From assembly GCA_009703165.1 (NCBI GenBank), contig WLGP01000061.1, positions 1-6,154 on the forward strand: a DNA stretch of 6,154 bases. The letters are read 5' to 3'. Below the pieces are notes generated by a model. The model was given only the letters and a program-made list of their open reading frames with translations. It was not told the DNA's origin and made no database searches. How positions within the stretch are numbered: the first letter of the stretch is position 1; every line of letters starts with the position of its first letter. The position numbers and the translations under genes are program-made. This document shows positions 1-6,154 of this stretch, one piece after another. Source of the stretch: Actinomycetota bacterium (GTDB taxonomy: Bacteria > Actinomycetota > Actinomycetes > Nanopelagicales > Nanopelagicaceae).

Positions 1-250
1 AGCAAAGGTCGAGGCTCTTTCGATCGCGCACTCGCTTCGTCAGAGTGGGCTTCGTGTCGAGATTGCCTTTGGAGATCGCGCCCTCAAGGGAGCGATGAAG
101 GCTGCAGATAAGTCAGGTAGCGCTTATGCAATCGTCATAGGGGATTCCGAATTGGCGTCTGGCTCTGTCGAGCTCAAGCGCATGAAGGATGGAGAACTTT
201 CCTCCGTTAAGATAGGCGAGTTGGAGAGTGCGCTTACGTCGGTCTCGTAG
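1..250 (+). CDS. hisS: Histidyl-tRNA synthetase, C-terminal fragment
   Basis: This is the last 82 codons and TAG stop of a gene that begins outside the window; the first complete codon starts at base 2. HisRS is a cytoplasmic class II synthetase that charges tRNA(His). The visible part is the C-terminal anticodon-binding alpha/beta domain. It has an alanine/leucine-rich helix leading to SGLRVEIAFGDRALKGAMK, then AADKSGSAYAIVIGDSEL, then a strand and turn (VELKRMKDGE), the order typical of HisRS C-termini (GxxVE, K-x-M-K-x-A-D-K-x-G, A-x-x-I-G-x-x-E-L). The catalytic core and class II motifs lie upstream and cannot be checked. The following gene is aspS, and hisS-aspS adjacency is common in bacteria, which supports the call. 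Threonyl- and prolyl-tRNA synthetases have a related domain, but the motif details and the neighbour favour HisRS. Confidence 0.88.
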   Translation, partial: AKVEALSIAHSLRQSGLRVEIAFGDRALKGAMKAADKSGSAYAIVIGDSELASGSVELKRMKDGELSSVKIGELESALTSVS

Positions 251-320
251 TTCGAAATAGAGTCGCTCCCAGAGTTCAATTAAAAAACCAAGGTTCAACT
301 GAAGAAAGTAGTCAGAAGCA

Positions 321-2066
321 ATGATTCGTACCCATGATGCTGGATCCCTTCGTGCCTCTCACGCAGGCCAGACAGTCACACTCGCTGGTTGGGTTGCCCG
401 CCGTCGCGATCATGGTGGAGTTGCTTTCATCGATCTACGTGATGCGACAGGCTCTGTTCAGGTCGTTATTAGAGATGAAGTTTTAGCTGGATCACTGCGC
501 GCCGAATGGTGTCTGGCAATTACTGGTGAAGTGGTTGCTCGCCCTGCAGGAAATGAGAATGAGGCTCTTCCTACCGGTGCTATCGAAGTTATGGGAGATG
601 CGGTTACCGTTTTAAGTGAATCAGCACCGCTGCCTTTTCCAGTTGATACAGGTGTTGAAGCTGATATTTCAGAGGAAGTTCGCCTGCGCTACCGTTACTT
701 GGATCTGCGCCGCGAGGGACCAGCCTCGAATCTGCGACTTCGTTCACGTGTGACATCTGCAATTCGTCGCGCCATGGATGACTTGGATTTCCTTGAGATT
801 GAAACGCCATATCTGACTCGTTCAACGCCAGAAGGCGCCCGTGACTTTCTTGTTCCGGTACGTCTTCAGCCAGGTAGTTGGTATGCGCTACCGCAATCAC
901 CACAGCTCTTTAAGCAGTTGCTCATGGTTGCTGGAATGGAACGTTATTACCAAATAGCACGCTGTTTCCGCGACGAAGATTTTCGCGCCGATAGACAACC
1001 AGAGTTCACTCAACTTGATATCGAGATGTCATTTATCGATCAAGCAGACATCATCGCAGTTGCCGAAAAGATTCTTGTAGATATTTGGAAAGATAGCGTT
1101 GGCTACACAATTCCAACTCCGATTCCTCATATGACTTATAAGGATGCAATGAACCGATTTGGTTCAGATAAGCCTGACCTACGTTTTGAAAACGAACTTG
1201 TCGAAGTAACCGAATTCTTCGCCAAGACACCGTTTAGAGTTTTCCAAGCAGATTATGTGGGCGCAGTTGTTATGCCGGGTGGAGCCAACTCACCTCGTCG
1301 TGAGCTCGATGCCTGGCAGGACTGGGCTAAGGCTCGTGGCGCAAAGGGCCTTGCATACATTCTCCTCAATGAAGATGGCACTCTCGGTGGTCCAGTCTCA
1401 AAGAATATTTCTGAAGAAGAGCAGGCAGGCATCGCAGCAGTTGTGGGTGCTAAGAATGGCGATGCAATCTTCTTTGCCGCAGGTGAGCGCGCAGCATCAC
1501 AAGCCCTCCTTGGCGCTGTTCGCCTGGAAATTGGTAAGCGTTGCAATCTGATTGAAGAGGGTGCTTGGAAGTTCTTGTGGGTTGTCGATGCCCCAATGTT
1601 TGAACCAACAGATAACGGGGGATGGACAGCAGTTCACCATCCATTTACTGGACCTAAGCCGGAGTTTGCTCAGACTTTCTCAACTGATCCTGCAAACGCT
1701 CTCGCCTATGCATACGACATTGTTCTCAATGGAACAGAGCTTGGCGGTGGATCAATTCGTATTCACGATAAAGAGATTCAACGTGAAGTCTTCCGTGTCA
1801 TTGGCCTGAGCGACGAGGAAGCAAATAGCAAGTTCGGATTCTTACTCGAGGCCTTTAACTACGGTCCACCACCACACGGTGGAATCGCCCTAGGACTAGA
1901 TCGCGTCTGCGCTCTCTTAACCGGAAGCGATTCGATTCGTGAAGTTATTGCATTTCCAAAGACTGCCAGCGGTGGCGACCCATTAACGGGTGCCCCAACT
2001 CCAATTACTGCAGCCCAGCGCAAAGAGAGTGGAATGGACTTCAAGCCAGAAACACCCGCCTCATAG
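321..2066 (+). CDS. aspS: Aspartyl-tRNA synthetase, bacterial type, probably non-discriminating
   Basis: Class II synthetase of 581 residues, close to the usual bacterial length of about 590. It charges tRNA(Asp) with aspartate in the cytoplasm. The N-terminal OB-fold anticodon domain covers about residues 1-105 ([11 protein letters not shown] at 23-33). The catalytic domain follows, interrupted by the bacterial insertion (GAD) domain at about 280-410. Active-site residues line up with those I recall for E. coli AspRS: TPEGARD with Glu171, QSPQLFKQ with Gln195 and Lys198, motif 2 [18 protein letters not shown] with Arg217 and Asp233, HHPFT at 439-443, SIRIHD with Arg480, and motif 3 GIALGLDR at 521-528. 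The ATG at 321 gives the standard family N-terminus (MIRTH...G.L). Only weak purine runs (GAAGAAAG at 301-308, AGAAG at 314-318) precede it. The 70-nt gap after hisS shows no clear promoter or terminator, so co-transcription with hisS is likely. His31 and Gly77 suggest the enzyme also acts on tRNA(Asn). Confidence 0.97.
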   Translation: MIRTHDAGSLRASHAGQTVTLAGWVARRRDHGGVAFIDLRDATGSVQVVIRDEVLAGSLRAEWCLAITGEVVARPAGNENEALPTGAIEVMGDAVTVLSESAPLPFPVDTGVEADISEEVRLRYRYLDLRREGPASNLRLRSRVTSAIRRAMDDLDFLEIETPYLTRSTPEGARDFLVPVRLQPGSWYALPQSPQLFKQLLMVAGMERYYQIARCFRDEDFRADRQPEFTQLDIEMSFIDQADIIAVAEKILVDIWKDSVGYTIPTPIPHMTYKDAMNRFGSDKPDLRFENELVEVTEFFAKTPFRVFQADYVGAVVMPGGANSPRRELDAWQDWAKARGAKGLAYILLNEDGTLGGPVSKNISEEEQAGIAAVVGAKNGDAIFFAAGERAASQALLGAVRLEIGKRCNLIEEGAWKFLWVVDAPMFEPTDNGGWTAVHHPFTGPKPEFAQTFSTDPANALAYAYDIVLNGTELGGGSIRIHDKEIQREVFRVIGLSDEEANSKFGFLLEAFNYGPPPHGGIALGLDRVCALLTGSDSIREVIAFPKTASGGDPLTGAPTPITAAQRKESGMDFKPETPAS

Positions 2067-2076
2067 GGCGATCGGG

Positions 2077-2082
2077 TAGGCT
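2077..2082 (+). promoter_or_regulatory. Possible -10 element for the DUF948-alaS-ruvX-mltG unit
   Basis: The hexamer TAGGCT, preceded by GGG, lies 11 bases after the aspS stop and 45 bases before the DUF948 start. It fits the loose TANNNT -10 pattern of housekeeping sigma factors in actinobacteria. Transcription would start near 2089 and leave a leader of about 39 nt. No recognisable -35 box sits 16-18 bases upstream, since that position is C-rich and still within the end of aspS. The call therefore rests on a short motif in a sensible place, and read-through from aspS is equally possible. Confidence 0.3.
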
Positions 2083-2113
2083 TACAGATATTCACTCTTC
2101 TGTGATGAGTAGC

Positions 2114-2119
2114 GAAAGG
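2114..2119 (+). promoter_or_regulatory. Shine-Dalgarno sequence for the DUF948 gene
   Basis: GAAAGG lies 8 nt before the ATG at 2128. It is the best-spaced ribosome binding site in the window and supports that start codon. Confidence 0.65.
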
Positions 2120-2127
2120 TATTAACC

Positions 2128-2490
2128 ATGGGTCCAGGCGGAATTGCAACAATTATTGCTGCGCTCTCTCTATTGGCCATCGCTATCGCCCTTGCCTACA
2201 CAGTAATTCGCGTTGGACGCTTCATCGATGAAGCTAGGGTCTCGCTTAAAGTTCTCACCGAAGATACCGCTCCTCTCATTATTGAATCCACTCGCACGCT
2301 TGAACTGATCAATAGTCCGCTTGAATCGTTTGCAAAGATCACCAAGAATGTAGAAGAGGTAACAACGAAAGTTACCGAGACTGCCACTGATTTGATGGAT
2401 AAAGGTGGCCCTGCAGTAAAAGTTGCTGGTGCTTTGATTACCGCAGCCCAAGCAGGTAAGGCGCGCTCTAAGAAGAAGAAGGCTGAGTGA
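2128..2490 (+). CDS. Small single-pass membrane protein, DUF948 type
   Basis: A 120-residue protein of unknown function. Residues about 6-27 form one hydrophobic transmembrane helix rich in Ala, Ile and Leu, directly after a short uncharged start (MGPGG). Arg28 and Arg31 follow the helix, so the positive-inside rule places the rest in the cytoplasm. Residues about 33-95 look like a long amphipathic or coiled-coil helix, with repeated Thr, Val, Glu and Lys positions (NVEEVTTKVTETATDLM). The tail is strongly basic (KARSKKKK). This layout of N-terminal anchor, heptad-like helix and short length matches the DUF948 family (PF06103), assigned here from architecture rather than a profile search. A DUF948 gene just upstream of alaS is, from memory, also seen in Streptomyces. 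The start is supported by GAAAGG 8 nt upstream, and the stop is 9 nt before alaS, suggesting joint expression. No catalytic motif is visible. It could be a membrane-tethered scaffold, but nothing in the sequence proves a role. Confidence 0.82.
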   Translation: MGPGGIATIIAALSLLAIAIALAYTVIRVGRFIDEARVSLKVLTEDTAPLIIESTRTLELINSPLESFAKITKNVEEVTTKVTETATDLMDKGGPAVKVAGALITAAQAGKARSKKKKAE

Positions 2491-2499
2491 ATTTAATTC

Positions 2500-5175
2500 G
2501 TGGAATCGGCAGAGATCCGCGCACGTTGGCTGCGCTTTTTTGAATCAGGTAACTCTCAAGGGTTAGAGCACACCGTTGTTCCATCCGCATCCCTGATTGC
2601 AGATGATCCAAATCTCCTTTTAGTAAACGCCGGAATGGTTCCCTTTAAGCCATTCTTTCTCGGCGAAGTAACTCCTCCATACAAGCGCGCAACATCGGTG
2701 CAGAAATGTGTTCGCACACTTGATATCGATGAAGTTGGAAAGACCACTCGCCATGCCTCTTTCTTCCAGATGTGCGGAAACTTCTCCTTCGGTGATTACT
2801 TTAAAGAGGGTGCAATCGCACTTGCGTGGGAGTTGCTGACAAAACCTGTTTCAGAAGGTGGATACGGATTCCCAGAAGAACGACTATGGGTCACCGTCTA
2901 CCTCGATGATGACGAGGCTGCAGATATCTGGCATAAGAAGATGGGCGTTCCGAAAGAACGTATTCAGCGTCGCGACATGGCAGATAACTTCTGGTCGATG
3001 GGCGTACCTGGTCCATGTGGCCCTTGCTCTGAAATTTATTACGATCGCGGCCCTGCATACGGTATCGATGGTGGCCCTATCGCAGATGAGAATCGTTACC
3101 TAGAGGTCTGGAACCTCGTCTTTATGCAGAACGAACGTGGCGCCGGTGGTGGAAAAGATGGCTATCCAATTCTTGGCGAACTCCCTGCAAAGAGTATTGA
3201 TACCGGCTTAGGTCTTGAGCGTATGGCTGCCTTGTTGCAAGGCGTTGAGAATATCTATGAAATTGATACAACGATGCAGATTCTTTCTCGCGCTAGTGAG
3301 TTATCTGGCGTCAAGTACGGCAAGAGTGAGAAGTCTGATGTTTCACTTCGAGTCATTGCAGATCACGCTAGAACTGCAGCAATGCTTATCGGTGATGGAG
3401 TGACTCCAGGTAACGAAGGCCGTGGTTATGTCTTGCGCCGCATGATGCGCAGAACAATTCGCAATATGCGCCTACTGGGAACAAATGATCCAAGCATGGC
3501 TTCACTGACACAGGCTGCTATCGGTGCGATGGGGCCTCAATATCCTGAGCTGGTTACAGATTCAGCGCGCATCCTTGCGGTGAGCACATCCGAGGAAGAG
3601 AGCTTCCTGCAAACGCTTAAGAGCGGCACAACGATCTTTGATATGGCTGCCAGCGCAGTTAAGGCGACGAAATCAACTCAGATGAGTGGCGATGATGTCT
3701 TCAAACTCCACGATACCTACGGATTCCCATTTGATCTCACTCTTGAGATGGCGCGTGAAGTTGGCTTAGAGGTAGATGAAGCAGGCTTTACACGATTGAT
3801 GAAAGAGCAACGCGATCGCGCTAAGGCTGATGCCCGTGCAAAGAAGAGCGGTCACACAGATCTCTCTGAATATAAGAAGATTGCTGATGCATCGGGAGCC
3901 ACTGAGTTTATTGGCTATACCCACACCAGCTCTGAGTCGCTCATCAATGCAATTGTTGTAGATGGCGTAAGTAAGAAGAGCGCTGAGGCAGGAGATGAGG
4001 TTGAGATCATTCTCGATCGCACTCCTTTCTATGCAGAAGGCGGCGGCCAACTCGCAGATGGCGGAACAATCACGCTCTCTAGCGGCGCCGTCATTGAAAT
4101 TGATGATGTGCAGAGCCCGGTTCCAGGTCTCTCCATTCACCGCGGACGAGTTGCATCCGGCTCTGTTGAGGTTGGCAATCAAGCTTTGGCGGCGATCGAC
4201 AATGAACGTCGTAACGCAATCTCTCGCGCCCACACTGCAACACATATGGTCCATAAAGCATTTAGAGAGATTCTTGGAGAGACTGCGACTCAAGCAGGTT
4301 CTGAGAACTCGCCTGGTCGCTTCCGCTTTGATTTCCCGGCAACAGGAGCGCTCTCTGAAGGCGTCCTTGATGAAGTTGAGTCTCGCGTCAACACCTTGCT
4401 TCTTGATGATCTAGAAGTAAGCGCTGAAGTGATGTCACAAGATGAGGCGAAGAAGCTCGGCGCAATGGCGCTCTTTGGCGAGAAGTACGGCGATCGCGTT
4501 CGCGTTGTGAGCGTAGGCGATTGGGCGCGCGAGCTCTGCGGAGGAACTCACGTTCATCGCTCTGGCCAACTTGGTGTTGTGAAGCTTCTCTCCGAAGCAT
4601 CCATTGGAGCAGGTGTTCGTCGCGTTGAAGCCCTCGTCGGTGCAGATGCCTATCGATTCTTGGCCCGTGAACATATTCTTCTCAACTCACTGACTTCGAT
4701 TATTAAGGGTGCTCGCGTTGAGGAACTTCCAGCGCGTATCAATGATCTTGTATCAAAGATGCGAGATATTGAGAAAGAACTCTCAACGCTACGAACTGCT
4801 GCAGCGCTAGAGAGCGCAGGATCTCTCCTTGCGCAGGCAAAAGTCATCGCCGGAACAACTGTTGTCATGGGATCTCTTGCAGATGGAATTGCTGCAGATA
4901 ATCTTCGCCAGATTGCTCTCGATCTCCGCGCTCGAAATAGCAATTCGGTTGTAGCCCTTACTAGCGTTGTTGAAGATAAGGTCGTTCTGGTAGTCGCAGC
5001 AAGTGATGCCGCTCGCGATAGTGGTGTAAAGGCCGGTGCTCTCGTCAAACTCGGCAGCTCCATTCTTGGCGGCGGCGGCGGTGGTAAAGATGATTTCGCA
5101 CAAGGTGGCGGTAGCGATCGCAGCAAGATATCTGCAGCCCTTGATGCGATCGAACTAGCGATCGCAGGTAAATAA
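2500..5175 (+). CDS. alaS: Alanyl-tRNA synthetase
   Basis: Full-length AlaRS of 891 residues (family usually about 870-900). It charges tRNA(Ala) and hydrolyses mischarged Ser- and Gly-tRNA(Ala). The N-terminal class II domain shows [12 protein letters not shown], motif 2 from CVRTLD (70-75) to [11 protein letters not shown] (92-102) with Arg72 and Arg84, and motif 3 DTGLGLER at 234-241. A helical tRNA-binding region follows ([12 protein letters not shown]). The editing domain carries the four zinc ligands in HTATH (His578, His582) and CGGTH (Cys680, His684), so proofreading should be intact. The C-terminal DHHA1-like C-Ala domain ends in the glycine-rich loop [15 protein letters not shown] at 857-871. 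The start is GTG at 2500: it gives the family's M-x-S-x-E-I-R opening, and an in-frame TAA at 2494 rules out anything longer. No close Shine-Dalgarno is present. The nearest purine run (AGAAGAAGG, to 2482) is 17 nt away inside the DUF948 gene, so translational coupling is likely. Confidence 0.98.
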   Translation: MESAEIRARWLRFFESGNSQGLEHTVVPSASLIADDPNLLLVNAGMVPFKPFFLGEVTPPYKRATSVQKCVRTLDIDEVGKTTRHASFFQMCGNFSFGDYFKEGAIALAWELLTKPVSEGGYGFPEERLWVTVYLDDDEAADIWHKKMGVPKERIQRRDMADNFWSMGVPGPCGPCSEIYYDRGPAYGIDGGPIADENRYLEVWNLVFMQNERGAGGGKDGYPILGELPAKSIDTGLGLERMAALLQGVENIYEIDTTMQILSRASELSGVKYGKSEKSDVSLRVIADHARTAAMLIGDGVTPGNEGRGYVLRRMMRRTIRNMRLLGTNDPSMASLTQAAIGAMGPQYPELVTDSARILAVSTSEEESFLQTLKSGTTIFDMAASAVKATKSTQMSGDDVFKLHDTYGFPFDLTLEMAREVGLEVDEAGFTRLMKEQRDRAKADARAKKSGHTDLSEYKKIADASGATEFIGYTHTSSESLINAIVVDGVSKKSAEAGDEVEIILDRTPFYAEGGGQLADGGTITLSSGAVIEIDDVQSPVPGLSIHRGRVASGSVEVGNQALAAIDNERRNAISRAHTATHMVHKAFREILGETATQAGSENSPGRFRFDFPATGALSEGVLDEVESRVNTLLLDDLEVSAEVMSQDEAKKLGAMALFGEKYGDRVRVVSVGDWARELCGGTHVHRSGQLGVVKLLSEASIGAGVRRVEALVGADAYRFLAREHILLNSLTSIIKGARVEELPARINDLVSKMRDIEKELSTLRTAAALESAGSLLAQAKVIAGTTVVMGSLADGIAADNLRQIALDLRARNSNSVVALTSVVEDKVVLVVAASDAARDSGVKAGALVKLGSSILGGGGGGKDDFAQGGGSDRSKISAALDAIELAIAGK
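3812..5165. repeat. Dispersed GCGATCGC palindromes (HIP1-like octamer)
   Basis: The exact octamer GCGATCGC occurs at 3812-3819, 4490-4497, 5114-5121 and 5158-5165, all within the 3' half of alaS. The core CGATCG also occurs at 4014, 4193 and 5147 in this interval, and at 21, 2069 and 3042 elsewhere. The exact copies fall in more than one reading frame (coding Asp-Arg three times and Ala-Ile-Ala once), so they are not one repeated peptide motif. The sequence is the same as the cyanobacterial highly iterated palindrome HIP1. Here it may be a codon-pair effect (GAT-CGC) or a word under selection, for example a methylation target. Confidence 0.5.
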
Positions 5176-5597
5176 TGTCGCGGCTGGGTCGTCGACTCGC
5201 CTTTGATTTTGGAGATACCCGTATTGGGGTTGCAGTCTGTGATCCAGATGGAATTCTGGCTACCCCTCTCTCATTTCTCCTCACCAAAGATCCAGCGTTG
5301 AAGCAGAAGTTATCTGATCTCTTTAACGAGTATGAGCCTTCGAAAATTTATGTTGGGTATCCACTACATCTCTCGGGCGGGGAATCATCTTCTAGCGAGA
5401 AAGCAGAGAAATTTGCGCAGATGGTTGGGCAAATCTCATCGCAACCAGTTGAGTTAGTTGATGAGAGGTTAACGACATCGACTGCCTCGGCATCGCTTTC
5501 ACAAGCAGGGATTAAAGCTCGGGATCAACGGGGGCTGATCGATTCACAAGCAGCGGTACTTATTTTAGAACAAGGACTCTTACGTGATCGTGGCTAG
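5175..5597 (+). CDS. ruvX: RuvX/YqgF-family nuclease (putative Holliday-junction resolvase, 16S rRNA processing)
   Basis: A complete 140-residue protein of the YqgF/RuvX family, an RNase H-like fold related to RuvC. Members are linked to maturation of the 16S rRNA 5' end (E. coli YqgF) and to Holliday-junction resolution (RuvX in mycobacteria). The family landmarks are all present: DFGDTRIGVAVCD (Asp11) near the N-terminus, VGYPLHLSG at 60-68 (usually VGLPxxxxG), DERLTT at 96-101 with Glu97, and the last acidic residue Asp123 in IDSQAAVLILEQGL. The presumed metal-binding acids Asp11, Glu97 and Asp123 are therefore retained. The ATG overlaps the alaS stop by one base (TAATG), pointing to termination-reinitiation. 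A weak CAGG at 5165-5168 lies 6 nt before it. alaS-ruvX-mltG is a conserved actinobacterial order. The sequence does not say which of the two proposed roles applies. Confidence 0.95.
   Translation: MSRLGRRLAFDFGDTRIGVAVCDPDGILATPLSFLLTKDPALKQKLSDLFNEYEPSKIYVGYPLHLSGGESSSSEKAEKFAQMVGQISSQPVELVDERLTTSTASASLSQAGIKARDQRGLIDSQAAVLILEQGLLRDRG
5572..5576 (+). promoter_or_regulatory. Shine-Dalgarno sequence for mltG, inside ruvX
   Basis: AAGGA lies 7 nt before the GTG at 5584 and 13 nt before a second in-frame GTG at 5590. The spacing favours the first GTG as the mltG start. Confidence 0.5.
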
Positions 5598-6154
5598 AAG
5601 GCCGTTGCTGCGCGTGATTGCAGCGTTAATCGCCAGCGTTCTCATCATCTTCCTTATCTCTGTTGTCAATGGCGGACCGAAAGCAGCGCCAGATTTTGAA
5701 TGTACGAGCAACGGTGGCAAACGTGTAGCCATTGATATCTCATCGGGGGAGACCGGCAGTCAGATCGCTCAAGAGCTCTTTGACAAGGGCGTTGTGAAAT
5801 CATCACAAGCATTCTTTAGAGTTGCAGTTTCTGACTCTCGATCACAATCAATTGCACCTGGAACACACCTGATTGATCGAGAAATCTGCGCAACCGACGC
5901 CCTAGAGCAGCTCCTTGATAAAGATCGCATTGCAGGCCTGATTCCGATCATTGAGGGCACGAGGGCATCTGAAGTCAAGAAACTCTTCGTCGCAGCCGGT
6001 TACTCTGCGCAAGAAGTTGATTTAGCATTTAAGAATCTAACGATTCGAAAGCCATTTACAACTATCGAGGGGCTACTTTTCCCAGCGCTATATAGTTTTG
6101 CAAACGGAACTAAGGTTGTTGATGCTCTCAATGTGATGACAACCCGCGCATACT
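5584..6154 (+). CDS. mltG: Endolytic murein transglycosylase MltG (YceG-like), 5' part
   Basis: The first 190 codons of a gene that continues past the right edge. MltG cleaves nascent peptidoglycan strands at the outer face of the membrane and helps set glycan length. Residues about 8-28 form a membrane anchor (LLRVIAALIASVLIIFLISVV) after the basic stretch ARRP, implying N-in, C-out topology. Residues about 45-105 match the LysM-like subdomain (VAIDISSGETGSQIAQEL, then GVVKSSQAFF and PGTHLI). The catalytic YceG region begins near IPIIEGTRASEVKKLF. IEGLLFPALYSF at 161-172 is the family's EGxxFPxTY motif, with Glu162 equivalent to the catalytic Glu218 of E. coli MltG; the usual Asp-Thr after Pro is Ala-Leu here. 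The start is GTG at 5584, overlapping the end of ruvX by 14 nt, chosen for its AAGGA spacing. GTG at 5590 (two residues shorter) is possible. Two extracytoplasmic cysteines, Cys40 and Cys102, are notable. The C-terminal part of the catalytic domain is not visible. Confidence 0.93.
   Translation, partial: MIVARRPLLRVIAALIASVLIIFLISVVNGGPKAAPDFECTSNGGKRVAIDISSGETGSQIAQELFDKGVVKSSQAFFRVAVSDSRSQSIAPGTHLIDREICATDALEQLLDKDRIAGLIPIIEGTRASEVKKLFVAAGYSAQEVDLAFKNLTIRKPFTTIEGLLFPALYSFANGTKVVDALNVMTTRAY

Noticed and set aside
251..320. Possible promoter, terminator or T-box leader between hisS and aspS
   Set aside because: I saw no hairpin followed by a T-run and no paired -35/-10 boxes. Seventy bases is too short for a T-box with its specifier and antiterminator stems.
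3766..4293. 175-codon open frame on the minus strand across the middle of alaS
   Set aside because: It lies wholly within a well-conserved AlaRS gene, its translation shows no recognisable domain, and it has no ribosome binding site or independent context. It is a shadow of the real gene.
3995..4414. 139-codon plus-strand open frame in another frame within the alaS editing domain
   Set aside because: The AlaRS frame carries the conserved zinc-binding motif here, while the alternative frame has no recognisable features.
4650..5126. 158-codon minus-strand open frame opposite the alaS 3' end
   Set aside because: Its Pro-, Arg- and Ser-rich composition mirrors the codon bias and the glycine-rich loop of alaS. 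There is no sign of an independent gene.
3812..5165. Cyanobacterial origin suggested by HIP1-type octamers
   Set aside because: The gene order hisS-aspS / DUF948-alaS-ruvX-mltG and the protein sequences fit actinobacteria better, and four octamers do not outweigh that.
6061..6099. Inactive MltG because the usual PDTY is PALY
   Set aside because: The catalytic Glu162 is present. I recall other actinobacterial MltG proteins with substitutions after FP, so this is not evidence of lost activity.

Overview
This window looks like a compact stretch of actinobacterial chromosome with all genes on the + strand. From the left edge: the 3' end of hisS (histidyl-tRNA synthetase), aspS (aspartyl-tRNA synthetase), a small single-pass membrane protein of the DUF948 type, alaS (alanyl-tRNA synthetase), ruvX/yqgF (RuvC-like Holliday-junction resolvase/16S rRNA processing nuclease family), and the 5' part of mltG (YceG-like endolytic murein transglycosylase), which runs off the right edge. 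The order hisS-aspS / DUF948-alaS-ruvX-mltG is, from memory, a classic actinobacterial neighbourhood. The base composition is only moderately GC-rich (by eye about half) and the spacers are very short, which suggests a streamlined, lower-GC actinobacterium such as the freshwater acI/Nanopelagicales group. That assignment is inference.

Layout: hisS ends at 250. A 70-nt spacer with no clear promoter or terminator follows, then aspS (321-2066). A 61-nt spacer (2067-2127) holds a possible actinobacterial -10 element and a good Shine-Dalgarno sequence for the DUF948 gene (2128-2490). From there the genes are packed tightly: alaS starts at a GTG 9 nt after the DUF948 stop, ruvX overlaps the alaS stop by one base (TAATG), and mltG starts inside the end of ruvX. 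DUF948-alaS-ruvX-mltG is therefore probably one transcription unit with coupled translation. There is no gene-free stretch longer than 70 nt. I see no RNA gene, insertion sequence or CRISPR.

Function: three genes charge tRNAs (His, Asp, Ala), ruvX serves rRNA maturation and/or recombination, and mltG serves cell-wall synthesis, so this is a housekeeping cluster. All visible catalytic residues are intact. The points most worth a second look are (i) AspRS residues His31 and Gly77, which match the non-discriminating enzyme that also makes Asp-tRNA(Asn); (ii) an excess of the palindrome GCGATCGC and its core CGATCG, crowded into the 3' part of alaS; and (iii) the uncharacterised membrane protein kept between two synthetase genes. 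I did not find a convincing new biological system here.
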